Source: Methyloversatilis universalis (lineage in GTDB: Bacteria > Pseudomonadota > Gammaproteobacteria > Methylococcales > Methylococcaceae). From it: a DNA stretch of 64,000 nt. The DNA lies in the NCBI GenBank assembly GCA_020723665.1, contig DYIL01000003.1, positions 86,954 through 150,953 of the forward strand, in the 5' to 3' direction. Below, piece by piece: positions 9,178 to 17,035 of this stretch. Below the pieces are notes generated by a model. It had not been told where the DNA came from. It saw nothing but the letters and a program-made list of their open reading frames with translations, and made no database searches. A program made the translations under genes and the position numbers. Position 1 is the stretch's first letter; each line of letters opens with the position of its first letter.

Positions 9178-9464
9178 ATGAAATCGTATGCACTGGCCGC
9201 GGCATTGTCTTTGCTGATGGTTAGCGGTTCTGTCTTCGCGGACAACGACTTCCGGACCTTAGGCCAGGCGTCCAATCTGACTCCGATGAACGAAGAGCAA
9301 CTGGCGGCTGGAGCTGGGGTGGCGGCGCTTGCGGCGGTGGTTTGATCAATCTTGCGAACGTTTGTCTTAATCTAGCCCTACCCGTGACGGTAGGAATCGA
9401 CGTGAGCGTTTTGGGCGTTGCTACTCAGACCATCGCACAGGTTACGAAACAACGCATCAATTAG
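9178..9464 (+). pseudogene. Small secreted double-glycine-motif protein, copy A, frameshifted
   Basis: From ATG 9178 the first frame gives a 55-residue product (stop 9343-9345) with a Sec signal (MKSYALAAALSLLMVSGSVFA, cut before DND) and then LTPMNEEQLAAG. Shifting frame inside 9310-9320 recovers GGACGGGLINLANVCLNLAL and onward to TAG at 9462-9464, closely matching intact copy B. Copy A has 11 nt (ggagctggggt) where copy B has 6 nt, so the frame breaks exactly at the expected VEGG motif. It is either a decayed paralog or a programmed/phase-variable site; decay is simpler. Ribosome site AAGGCG. Confidence 0.7.
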
Positions 9465-9803
9465 CGATAAATCGAGGCCCGCGCGAACGACGCATTCGGG
9501 CCGAATCGGTCCAGCGGGGGAGCCGATGATCCGTTTTCCCGCTTTTTGACGAAAGGTGCTCGGAGATCGGATTCGCTTCGAACATTAGCAGGGAGTCGGG
9601 TCAACGGAAACGCGCTGAGCTTGCCCGCACGGTGCAAGCGGGAAAGACCTGAAGCGGATCATGTAGATGGGAGAAGGATTTCGCTTGCCCGGTTCCGCAA
9701 GGCGCGGGCCTGCACCTGAAAGCCGGCCGTCACGGCTTATTCGCGTACCGATGAGTATGGTATAAAAGGACGCTCTTTCGGCATCGGATATGAGTGGGGA
9801 GAT

Positions 9804-10526
9804 ATGGCAAAGGTGAGCCGACTGGCCACGGCGGTGTTGGCTTTGTGTGTCGTTACGGATCGAGCGGCCTTTGCCGATCCGGGAAAGGACCCAGCACCGA
9901 GACGGCATACATTAAAGGAGATCCGAGACCAATATGTCGTCAAACAGCAGCTCGATTACTCGTGCGGGGCGGCCGCGTTGGCGACGCTGCTGCGGTATTA
10001 CTACGGCGAAGATACCTCCGAGCAAGAGATTTTGACCCGCCTTAACGCGATATTGGCCAATCTGACGAAAGAACAGTGGGCACATAAGAAGCGCATCGGT
10101 TTTTCGCTGCTCGATCTCAAGAAGGTTGCCGAAGAAAAAGGCTATCGCGCCGCCGGCTTCGAGCTGAAGCTCGATCAGCTCAGACAACTCCTCGCGCCCG
10201 TCCTCGTTTACGTACACCCGTTCGGCTATCACCATTTCGCGATATTGCGCGGGATCGCGGGGGATCGCGTTTATCTCGCAGATCCGGGGCGCGGCAACCT
10301 GCGCATGAGTTTGGCGCATTTCAAGGACGAATATGGTGGCGTCATCTTTGTTCTTGGACGAGCGGGAGAAGAAAGTTTAGTGACCTATCCCCTGGAGTTA
10401 GGGAGAGCAAGCGACTATCCCGAGCCACGTTTAAAGGATTTTGCCGAACGGAGCGATCTCCTGCCGAGTGCCACGACGAATCTGACGGTCAGGACACATC
10501 CAGATCCGTTTGTCCCATTAAGATGA
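9804..10526 (+). CDS. Sec-exported C39 family cysteine peptidase (FapD-like)
   Basis: 240 residues. An N-terminal signal peptide (about 1-24, cut after RAAFA) is followed by a C39 peptidase domain. Predicted catalytic set: Gln48 and Cys54 in QQLDYSCGAAAL, His145 in HHFAILRG and Asp161 in LADPGRG. C39 enzymes cleave after double-glycine leaders. Usually they are the N-terminal domain of ABC exporters in the inner membrane; here there is no transmembrane or ATPase part, so it should act in the periplasm, as FapD does in Pseudomonas amyloid operons. It lies between two paralogous genes whose products carry a Gly-Gly motif, which are its likely substrates. The C-terminal 60 residues are unassigned. 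Confidence 0.85.
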   Translation: MAKVSRLATAVLALCVVTDRAAFADPGKDPAPRRHTLKEIRDQYVVKQQLDYSCGAAALATLLRYYYGEDTSEQEILTRLNAILANLTKEQWAHKKRIGFSLLDLKKVAEEKGYRAAGFELKLDQLRQLLAPVLVYVHPFGYHHFAILRGIAGDRVYLADPGRGNLRMSLAHFKDEYGGVIFVLGRAGEESLVTYPLELGRASDYPEPRLKDFAERSDLLPSATTNLTVRTHPDPFVPLR

Positions 10527-10636
10527 ATTGCGCACGTTCAAGGCGGCTCCAGACGGTTACGCCTCCTGTTCGCTCGCGGCATAAGGATGCTCGGTGCGCG
10601 TTCGTCCGGATCATCGGGCAGCCGTCATTGAACCCA

Positions 10637-10774
10637 GAAACGGCAGTTGACCGCTTCGATGCACCGGAAAAGTAGAATGCGGTGAGCGAAGCGAACCGCC
10701 CTTCGACTCCGCTCAGGACAGGCTTGCCAGCCGCCCCGCCCGCCGCACACTCGAGCGCGTCCCACTGCCGTTTC
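10637..10774. repeat. R2 MITE-like repeat, inverted orientation, short version
   Basis: Begins GAAACGGCAGTTGACCGC and ends ACTGCCGTTTC. The left arm (gcatcgaagcggtcaactgcc in the other orientation) equals the right arm of the copy at 57169-57506. The interior carries the CTTCGACTCCGCTCAGGACA motif. Confidence 0.65.
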
Positions 10775-10854
10775 TAGGTTGAATTACCCTTCACAACCCA
10801 CCGTGAAATCGCGCCACGCTTTACACGTATCAGCGATATCCGCTTCCTCTTAAT

Positions 10855-11007
10855 GGGGACCTCGAAAAACCGCCTTCCCGGCGGTTTTTCTTTTCGCCAA
10901 GCCCAAACGCCGTGTGGGCTTGGCTTACGTTTTCAACCCCTTACGTGGCCGAAAACGACGAGGCATCCTTGCCCCCTTAGAGCGCCTCGAAGTTTTTCGA
11001 GGCGCTC
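10855..11007 (+). repeat. R1 repeat, full copy (153 bp, three hairpins)
   Basis: Reads GGGGACCTCGAAAAACCGCC at the left and ends with a GAGCGCCTCGAAG/TTTTTCGAGGCGCTC hairpin. The ends are inverted repeats of the form ACCTCGAAAAAC. The interior holds a GCCTTCCCGGC stem and an AAGCCCAAACG/GTGTGGGCTT stem. Further copies are at 12019-12169 (inverted) and 20175-20328, with partial copies at 14711 and 35718. Confidence 0.8.
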
Positions 11008-11420
11008 TCGATTTCGTGATGTCACCGGGAAGAATTTTCAAAAAGTTAAATCGGCTCAACTTTCAAAAGATCACGTTTGATCAATTGCTTGCATCACCAT
11101 TCCGTTCGCTTGCCGGTTGTCGATTACAAAAAGTTAAAAATCAGGCGGCATTCTGCCATCGCACGGATTCTGCCGGGGAATGCGGAAAACGGAGGGATGT
11201 TGGCGAAAAGGGCTGCCGTCAGACCATTTGGGGTTCGTTTCGATATACCGACGGCGGTTTGTACCGGCAGATACCCAGGCGCAAGGTCATAAACTTGTGA
11301 CGGCGGCGTAACATTCTCAGCCGGATTATTGGCGATAAGCCTTCGGATAAAAGAAAATCGAGCAGGTATGTTTCACCTCGTTTCCAAAATACGGACATAA
11401 GCTTGAACGATGCGTGCCTA

Positions 11421-11731
11421 AAGGATTTTCGGCTGCGCTTTTCAAAAACGTACATTTCCCGAGTGGGAAATCGGTAGCCCGAGAGCCTAAGAACCCGGCG
11501 GAAAACCCAAAAACCCTCAGGTCATTGAAAAATAACTTGCAAAACAAATGGATAGGGCTGTGCCGAATCGAATCATCGAGGATGGCATGAGGTCTGCACT
11601 GCGAATGTTGGTCGTAAGGAAACGACCCGAGCCAAAGGGATTTGGCAGCTATGTTCTCGCGTCGCAGGAACTCGAGGGCCGGACGCGAGCGTAAGGAAAG
11701 CGTTGAATATGCAAGACAAGGAGTTCGACTT
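11421..11731 (+). promoter_or_regulatory. Leader of copy B, paralogous to 8872-9177
   Basis: Conserved with the copy A leader over about 310 bp, including GGTCGTAAGGAAACGAC and GGAAAGCGTTGAATATGC. It ends in AAGGAG, a better ribosome site than in copy A. The 11008-11420 stretch before it holds no gene that I recognise. Confidence 0.5.
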
Positions 11732-12013
11732 ATGAAATCGTATGCATTGGCTGCGGCATTGTCTTCGGCGATGGTTACCGGTTCTGCTTTCGCGGACGCC
11801 GACTTCCGGGCCTTGGGGCAGGTGTCCCACTTGACTCCGATGAGCGAAGAACAGCTCGCGGCCGTGGAAGGCGGAGCTTGCAACGGTGGTTTGATCAATC
11901 TTGCGAATGTGTGTCTCAACCTGGCCGTACCCGTGTCGGTTGGAATCAACCTGAGTGTTCTGGGTATCGCAACTCAGACCATTGCCCAAGTTACCACGCA
12001 GAGCATGAATTAA
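11732..12013 (+). CDS. Small secreted protein with Sec signal plus double-glycine leader motif, copy B
   Basis: 93 residues, ATG 11732 behind AAGGAG. Residues 1-21 are a Sec signal (cut after GSAFA). Residues 34-48 read LTPMSEEQLAAVEGG, which resembles double-glycine leaders (LS.EEL..V.GG). Cleavage after Gly48 would free a 45-residue, very hydrophobic peptide with two cysteines (50 and 61), rich in Asn, Leu, Val and Gly and lacking charged residues. I do not recognise a family. The nearby exported C39 peptidase is the obvious processing enzyme. The product could be a secreted peptide or an amyloid-like surface subunit; both are inference. Confidence 0.7.
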   Translation: MKSYALAAALSSAMVTGSAFADADFRALGQVSHLTPMSEEQLAAVEGGACNGGLINLANVCLNLAVPVSVGINLSVLGIATQTIAQVTTQSMN

Positions 12014-12018
12014 CTGCT

Positions 12019-12169
12019 GAGCACCTCGAAAAACTTCGAGGCGCTCTAAGGGGCAGGGATGCTCCGTCGTTTTCAGCCAGGTAAGGGGTTAAAACGTAAG
12101 CCAAGCCCAAACCGCGTTTGGGCTTGGCGAAAAGAAAAACCGCCGGGAAGGCGGTTTTTCGAGGTCCCC
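12019..12169 (-). repeat. R1 repeat, full copy in inverted orientation
   Basis: Starts GAGCACCTCGAAAAACTTCG and ends GGTTTTTCGAGGTCCCC: the reverse complement of the copy at 10855-11007. It lies 5 bp after the stop codon of copy B and could also act as its transcription terminator. The two inverted copies enclose copy B and its leader. Confidence 0.8.
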
Positions 12170-12524
12170 TGTAATATCTAGGACCCGCGTGGGTATCGTG
12201 CGGGTCACATAATCCGAGCGGGGGAGTGGTTAATCCGTTCTCCCGCTTTTCGACGAAAAGTATCCGGAAATCCAAGTGGCGCAGACCGTTGATCTGCCGA
12301 GTTTCCTTGTTGTTTGCAATCGGTGTTCATGGCTTATCGATTTCCGGTTTCGCACTGATAAGTTCATTCGATGCTTCATGAGCCTGGTAATTAACGTACC
12401 AGAACAAAGATGAAGGTTGATACTGATAGAGCGACTAGCGCAACGCTTATTCAAGCGCCGCCCGGGCTGGGGCAGTAACATGCAGATAGGACAAATGCAC
12501 TTAGCAAAATCAAGGAGTATTAAC
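12170..12524. other. Intergenic upstream of the propeller gene
   Basis: 355 bp without a recognisable gene. An in-frame upward extension from 12417 is possible but lacks signal-peptide character. The AAGGAG at 12512-12517 belongs to the ATG at 12525. Confidence 0.4.
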
Positions 12525-14123
12525 ATGATCAAGTGCAAATGGCGAGCGGTTTTTCCCTTGTGTCTTTCGATACTTCATTCAGCCGTAACGGTATCCCATG
12601 CGGAAACCAAGGTCCTCGCGATGGCCGTCCCGGACGAGTGCTGGAGTACCTGCGGCGGCCCCTATGTCGCCGCGGCAAACGGGATGTGCCTGAGCGGCAC
12701 CCCAAAGCGAAACCACGCATACGTTTGGGGTCTGGGCAAATGGAAAGACAAGGTTTGGATCGGGACGGGCGCCAATATCGCGGGCATCGGGCAAACCGCA
12801 AGCGGCGGATTACAGGACTGCGAGTTTACTCGTGATTCCAAAGGCAATCTCATCAACGTTCTCGAAGGCGGACAGAGCCAGTATCCTGGCGTTCCCGCGC
12901 CTCTGCGCCCGTTTTTGGGGGACTGGAGGCCGCCGCAAGTTTGGATTTACGACACCGTCACGGGCCAAAAGACCAATGCGACGCCGAACGATCCTCTCAT
13001 CAACGAAACCCTGGGCTTGCGTTCGGTCGGCGTGTCCAACGGCTTGGTGATACTCGCGGGTCCGGGTCGGCTCGGCGTAAACGTCAATATGTTCGCCTTC
13101 GATGCCGATGCGAATCCACCCAAATACCTCGGCTCGAGGTCTTTCATACGGTACAGCAACATCCGCAAATTCGTGTCGGCGCAGAACATCGTCTACACCG
13201 GCGTCCAAACCCTCAGCGGCAGCGGCGAGGTGCTGCGCTGGACGGGAAACAAGAACGACCCTTTCAGCTTCACGACGGTGGGCCTGGTGGACAACGATGC
13301 GGTCAATCTCACAGAGCACGATGGACGCCTGTTCGTGGGCACCTGGCGACCGTCGACGCTGTCGAGTTCCGTCGGCGTGATCGCCGGAACGGACCGGCCG
13401 CCGGCCGGAATATGGATGAGCCCGCCCATCCCCAACGGAGGCCTGGGGCTTCTTCATGCCGGTCTTTGGACAAAAGTGTGGGAAGTCACGGACTATGAAC
13501 CCGACGAGGTCCTCGCCTCGACCCAAGGCGTGGGCGACTTGGCTTCCTTCGCCGGTTACCTCTACTGGGGTCACATGAACCCGCCCTGGTCGGTCTACAG
13601 CGCCTTCGTAGACGCGTACGGAGAACCCAGCAACGTTCAGGAGACCCGAAACAATCTCAGGCGAGCCATTCCCATCTTCCGAGGCCGCGATTTCGCTCGG
13701 AATCCCAAAATCGAACTGCTGTACGGGGAAGCGGAATTGCCGCGATACAACGGCGCCACCCAAAGCTGGGAGATCGTTTCCAACAAGCTGGGCGTGAGTC
13801 CGCTCTACGGCGCGGCCGGTTTCGACGTGCCCACCAATGTCTACACCTGGACCATGGCGGTTTTCGACGGAAAGCTTTTTGTGGGGACGTTGGATTCGGG
13901 AATTAACGGCGAGCCGACCGAGTATCCCGGTGCCGACCTATGGTTCTTCAAGGACGCAAATTCCAAAGCGAAAGCGTGGACCAAAACCGGCTTCGGACAT
14001 CCCGACACTATCGCCGGCGTGAGGACGATGGTTCCTTCGAAGGATACGCTGTTCGTGGGTACGTCCAGCAGGGCGAATCTCTCGCCGGACGGTGGGTGGA
14101 AGCTCATCGGCATAAAACCTTAA
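12525..14123 (+). CDS. Secreted beta-propeller-like protein of unknown function
   Basis: 532 residues from ATG 12525 (AAGGAG at good spacing). The signal peptide is about residues 1-27, ending VSHAE. Repeated short blade-like motifs recur: KVWIGTGAN, RLFVGTWRP, KLFVGTLDS and TLFVGTSS, each after a hydrophobic strand and a Gly/Asp turn, as in WD/kelch-like propellers. There are Cys pairs near the mature N-terminus (ECWSTCGG and NGMC). I do not recognise the family. It sits 0.5 kb downstream of copy B on the same strand and would be periplasmic or surface-exposed. Whether it belongs to the double-glycine/C39 locus is unknown. Confidence 0.7.
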   Translation: MIKCKWRAVFPLCLSILHSAVTVSHAETKVLAMAVPDECWSTCGGPYVAAANGMCLSGTPKRNHAYVWGLGKWKDKVWIGTGANIAGIGQTASGGLQDCEFTRDSKGNLINVLEGGQSQYPGVPAPLRPFLGDWRPPQVWIYDTVTGQKTNATPNDPLINETLGLRSVGVSNGLVILAGPGRLGVNVNMFAFDADANPPKYLGSRSFIRYSNIRKFVSAQNIVYTGVQTLSGSGEVLRWTGNKNDPFSFTTVGLVDNDAVNLTEHDGRLFVGTWRPSTLSSSVGVIAGTDRPPAGIWMSPPIPNGGLGLLHAGLWTKVWEVTDYEPDEVLASTQGVGDLASFAGYLYWGHMNPPWSVYSAFVDAYGEPSNVQETRNNLRRAIPIFRGRDFARNPKIELLYGEAELPRYNGATQSWEIVSNKLGVSPLYGAAGFDVPTNVYTWTMAVFDGKLFVGTLDSGINGEPTEYPGADLWFFKDANSKAKAWTKTGFGHPDTIAGVRTMVPSKDTLFVGTSSRANLSPDGGWKLIGIKP

Positions 14124-14347
14124 GCTCGGCGGCCCATGCTCTCGCCCAGGGGTGCCGCGCGCCGGCACTCCTTTACCCGCACAGAAAGCCGTCGCAAGGG
14201 TTGGGGGCTTTTCGGCCTTTGCCGAGCGAACCCGATTGCTGCCACACCCGCCAAACGGCCTCCGGCACGACGGAAAGCGTAACCGAGCGATTTTCTGGCG
14301 CGAAGCTGAAGCCGACTTCGAACCCTTGGAAATCCCGAATCATCCTA

Positions 14348-14575
14348 GAAACGACAGTTGGACGTGCTCGAATGTGAGGCGGGCGGGGCGGCCGGCAAGC
14401 CTGTCCTGAGCGGAGTCGAAGGGCCTGTCCTGAGCCTGGTCGAAGGGCCTAGCCTGCCCGCTCGCCGCTTTGCGCCTCGCCCCCAATTGGTCCGGCGATT
14501 ATGCTGACGCCGCACGCCGGGAACGACTTCGCCCCTTCGACGTTGCTCAGGACAGGCTTATCCCGGCCTACCATT
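14348..14575. repeat. R2 left end followed by tandem CTGTCCTGAGC..GTCGAAGGG motifs
   Basis: GAAACGACAGTTGGACGTGC matches the left end of R2. The sequence then carries tandem CCTGTCCTGAGC-(GGA/CTG)-GTCGAAGGG units and, at 14535-14575, a block shared with 34987-35075 (ccttcgacgttgctcaggac, then ggcctaccattaa). No intact right end is visible. Confidence 0.5.
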
Positions 14576-14678
14576 AACAGGCTGTTGAAAAATTCGATGC
14601 TCCTACCATAGGTAGTGGGCAACGACGGAACTGTTAACCTACATGTCGTATGCAGAATGCGTTTTTCAACACCCTGTT
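14576..14678. repeat. 103-bp MITE-like element with 17-bp terminal inverted repeats
   Basis: Left end AACAGGCTGTTGAAAAA, right end TTTTTCAACACCCTGTT. These are inverted repeats with one mismatch and resemble IS ends. The interior has no coding capacity. A single copy was seen here. Confidence 0.6.
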
Positions 14679-14710
14679 AAAGGTAGTTTCCGATTGTTCA
14701 ATAAAAGGAA

Positions 14711-14777
14711 TTACGTGGCCGAAAACGACGGGGCATCCCCTCCCCTTACGAGCACCTCGAAGTTTTTCGAGGTGCTC
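14711..14777 (+). repeat. R1 repeat, 3' half only
   Basis: TTACGTGGCCGAAAACGACG through the GAGCACCTCGAAG/TTTTTCGAGGTGCTC hairpin matches the right half of the full copies. The left half is missing. Confidence 0.7.
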
Positions 14778-15089
14778 AATCGAAAATCCGGATCTTATTC
14801 CTTTTCGGGAAACCTTGGTCTCTTTAATTCCATTCCCCCCGATTGCTTTCTCTTCCTCACCCGTTTGCCTTTGCTTCCGCCATGCGCGATTTGTCATGTC
14901 TTTTATTCTTGGTGGTTATATTTTTCGTATTATTTATTCTTTTTAGTTTTAAGCGTCGCTGTTAACATGCCTCCAACGACGGCTCGGAGGGTAAGACCCG
15001 ATTGCTCATCCACACGGGAGTTACACCGCCCGAGCGCGGAACCGCAGAAACCAAAATTTCAGATCGGGAAAACAGCCAAGGCTTTCGCT

Positions 15090-15284
15090 ATGACTTTCAA
15101 CAACCGTTTGCCTTATCAAGATTCGCAAACGTCGTCCACGGCAGCCCAAAAGATCCTGGAGGCCTTGCAAGGCCTCCGTTTCGGCGCGGTCGAGATCATC
15201 GTGCATGACGGACGTATCGTCCAGATCGAACGCAAGGAAAAGCTTCGCCTCAACATCTCCTGTCCCGTCTCTCCCGAGGATTGA
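15090..15284 (+). CDS. YezD family small protein (DUF2292)
   Basis: 64 residues. ILEALQGLRFGAVEIIVHDG followed by RIVQIERKEKLRL is the DUF2292/YezD signature: a short alpha/beta protein that is very often encoded beside sulfate transport and assimilation genes. The function is unknown. It precedes the porin and the sulfate-binding protein on the same strand, about 160 bp ahead of the porin. The start at ATG 15090 was chosen because similarity begins near there; longer upstream frames look non-coding. Confidence 0.75.
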   Translation: MTFNNRLPYQDSQTSSTAAQKILEALQGLRFGAVEIIVHDGRIVQIERKEKLRLNISCPVSPED

Positions 15285-15448
15285 GGCGGACATTCCGTTT
15301 TAAGGACGGCCGTCCGCCGTTCGAACTCCGTTTTTCCATCACCGATATCAGCCCACCGGTTCACCGGAGGTTCAATAAGAAAAATACGGCTCGGCACGCT
15401 GACCGGATCACCGGAACGGCCTGAATGTGATTACAAGAGGTCACGATC

Positions 15449-17020
15449 ATGCAAAACCGATGGTCTTTACTGTGGGCGGCTGGGGTGGGCAGCGCCTGGC
15501 TCGGATTCGCCGGAGACGCTTCGGCCATTACCGCCGAACAGCGTTTCGAAAAATTGGAACGCCATATACAGGAACTCGAGAGGCGGCTGGAAGCCTCGGA
15601 AGCGGAAAACCGGAAGCTTCGTTCGAAGAATCCCGCTGCTGCATCGACGGCCTCCGAACCGGACATCAAAGCGCTGGATCAAAAGGTAAAAATCTTGGAA
15701 CGCAAGCTGGAAGTCGAACACGAAGTCGCGGAAGCCAATGCCAAAAAAATGCCGCGAATCGAGGCGGGTTCCGCCGGGTTCAAGATCACCTCGCCGGACG
15801 GAGAGCATCAACTCAGGCTGCGCGGCTACGCCCAGGCCGACGGAAACATTTTCATGGACGATTCGTCCGGCGATGCCATTCCGGACAAGTTCACCATCCG
15901 ACGGGCACGTCTGAATTTCGACGGTACCTTGTTCAAATACGCCGATTTTCGCATTGCGCCGGACTTCGGCGGCGGCCAGGCCCGTCTCTTCGACGCTTAC
16001 CTGGATCTCCATTACTTGCCTTTCGCCAGTCTCAACGTCGGCAAGCAAAAAGCGCCGATCAGCTTGGAGCGTTTACAATCGGCCACGGCGTTGACCTTCG
16101 CCGAGCGCGCGTACCCCACGCAATTGGCCCCGAACCGCGACATCGGCGTGCTGCTGCACGGCGAATTCGCAAAACCCGGCTACGCCACCCAGTATGGCGG
16201 CCCACACAACTTCAACGACTTCGTCACCTATCAGTTGGGCGTGTTCAACGGCGCTCGCGACAACGGATTCATCGACAACGATCTCAATGACGATTTCGAG
16301 TTTCAGGGACGAGTATTCGCCCATCCCTTCCAGCACAGCGGCATCGGTCCTTTGGAAGGGCTCGGTCTCGGCGTCGCCGGCAGCTGGGGACACCCACGCA
16401 ACGAGACCAGTATCCCCGGCCTGACCAGTCCAGGACAGCAAAGAATCCTGAGCTATAGCGCCGCTAACGGCACGGCCACGGCCACCTCGGTCAACGGCTA
16501 TCACTACCGGGTCTATCCGCAGCTGTACTGGTATTGGGGGCCGTTCGGTCTGCTCAGCGAATACGCCATCTCGTCGCAAGAACTCCGCCGGTCCACGACC
16601 GCAGGCCCCGCCATCACCGCGAAGACGAGACAGGACAACACGGCCTGGCAAGTGGCGCTGTCCTATGTCCTGACCGGCGAGGACAGCAGCTTCAACGGCG
16701 TCAAGCCGCGCCATGCATTCAATCCCTTCGACGGCCAATGGGGCGCCTGGCAACTCGCGGGGCGCTGGAGCGAACTGGATATCGACGACGATACCTTTCG
16801 CGACTTCGATCCGCGCGCGACCAGTACGCTCTTTTTGGCCAACCCGACCCAATCCGTCAGCAAGGCGACCTCCTGGGCGCTGGGCTTGAACTGGTATTTG
16901 AACAACAACGTAAAGCTTATGGCGGACTACGAGCAGACTCACTTCGATGGCGGCGCAGTAGGCAACCGCGATCGGCCCACCGAAAAGGTCTTTTTCACCC
17001 GATTCCAGTTCTCTTATTAA
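15449..17020 (+). CDS. OprP/OprO-type anion-selective porin, probably for sulfate uptake
   Basis: 523 residues. A signal peptide (about 1-26) is followed by a coiled coil (about 30-105: FEKLERHIQELERRLEASEA and a second EVEHEVAEANA stretch) and then a 16-strand-type porin domain starting at RLRGYAQADGNIF. FTIRRARLNFDGTLFKYADF is typical of the phosphate-selective porin O/P family, and the C-terminus ends FTRFQFSY, with the aromatic terminal residue of outer-membrane barrels. These trimeric porins pass phosphate, polyphosphate or other anions. Its place 15 bp before a sulfate-binding protein argues for sulfate. Confidence 0.88.
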   Translation: MQNRWSLLWAAGVGSAWLGFAGDASAITAEQRFEKLERHIQELERRLEASEAENRKLRSKNPAAASTASEPDIKALDQKVKILERKLEVEHEVAEANAKKMPRIEAGSAGFKITSPDGEHQLRLRGYAQADGNIFMDDSSGDAIPDKFTIRRARLNFDGTLFKYADFRIAPDFGGGQARLFDAYLDLHYLPFASLNVGKQKAPISLERLQSATALTFAERAYPTQLAPNRDIGVLLHGEFAKPGYATQYGGPHNFNDFVTYQLGVFNGARDNGFIDNDLNDDFEFQGRVFAHPFQHSGIGPLEGLGLGVAGSWGHPRNETSIPGLTSPGQQRILSYSAANGTATATSVNGYHYRVYPQLYWYWGPFGLLSEYAISSQELRRSTTAGPAITAKTRQDNTAWQVALSYVLTGEDSSFNGVKPRHAFNPFDGQWGAWQLAGRWSELDIDDDTFRDFDPRATSTLFLANPTQSVSKATSWALGLNWYLNNNVKLMADYEQTHFDGGAVGNRDRPTEKVFFTRFQFSY

Positions 17021-17035
17021 AAAGGAACCGAGGCC

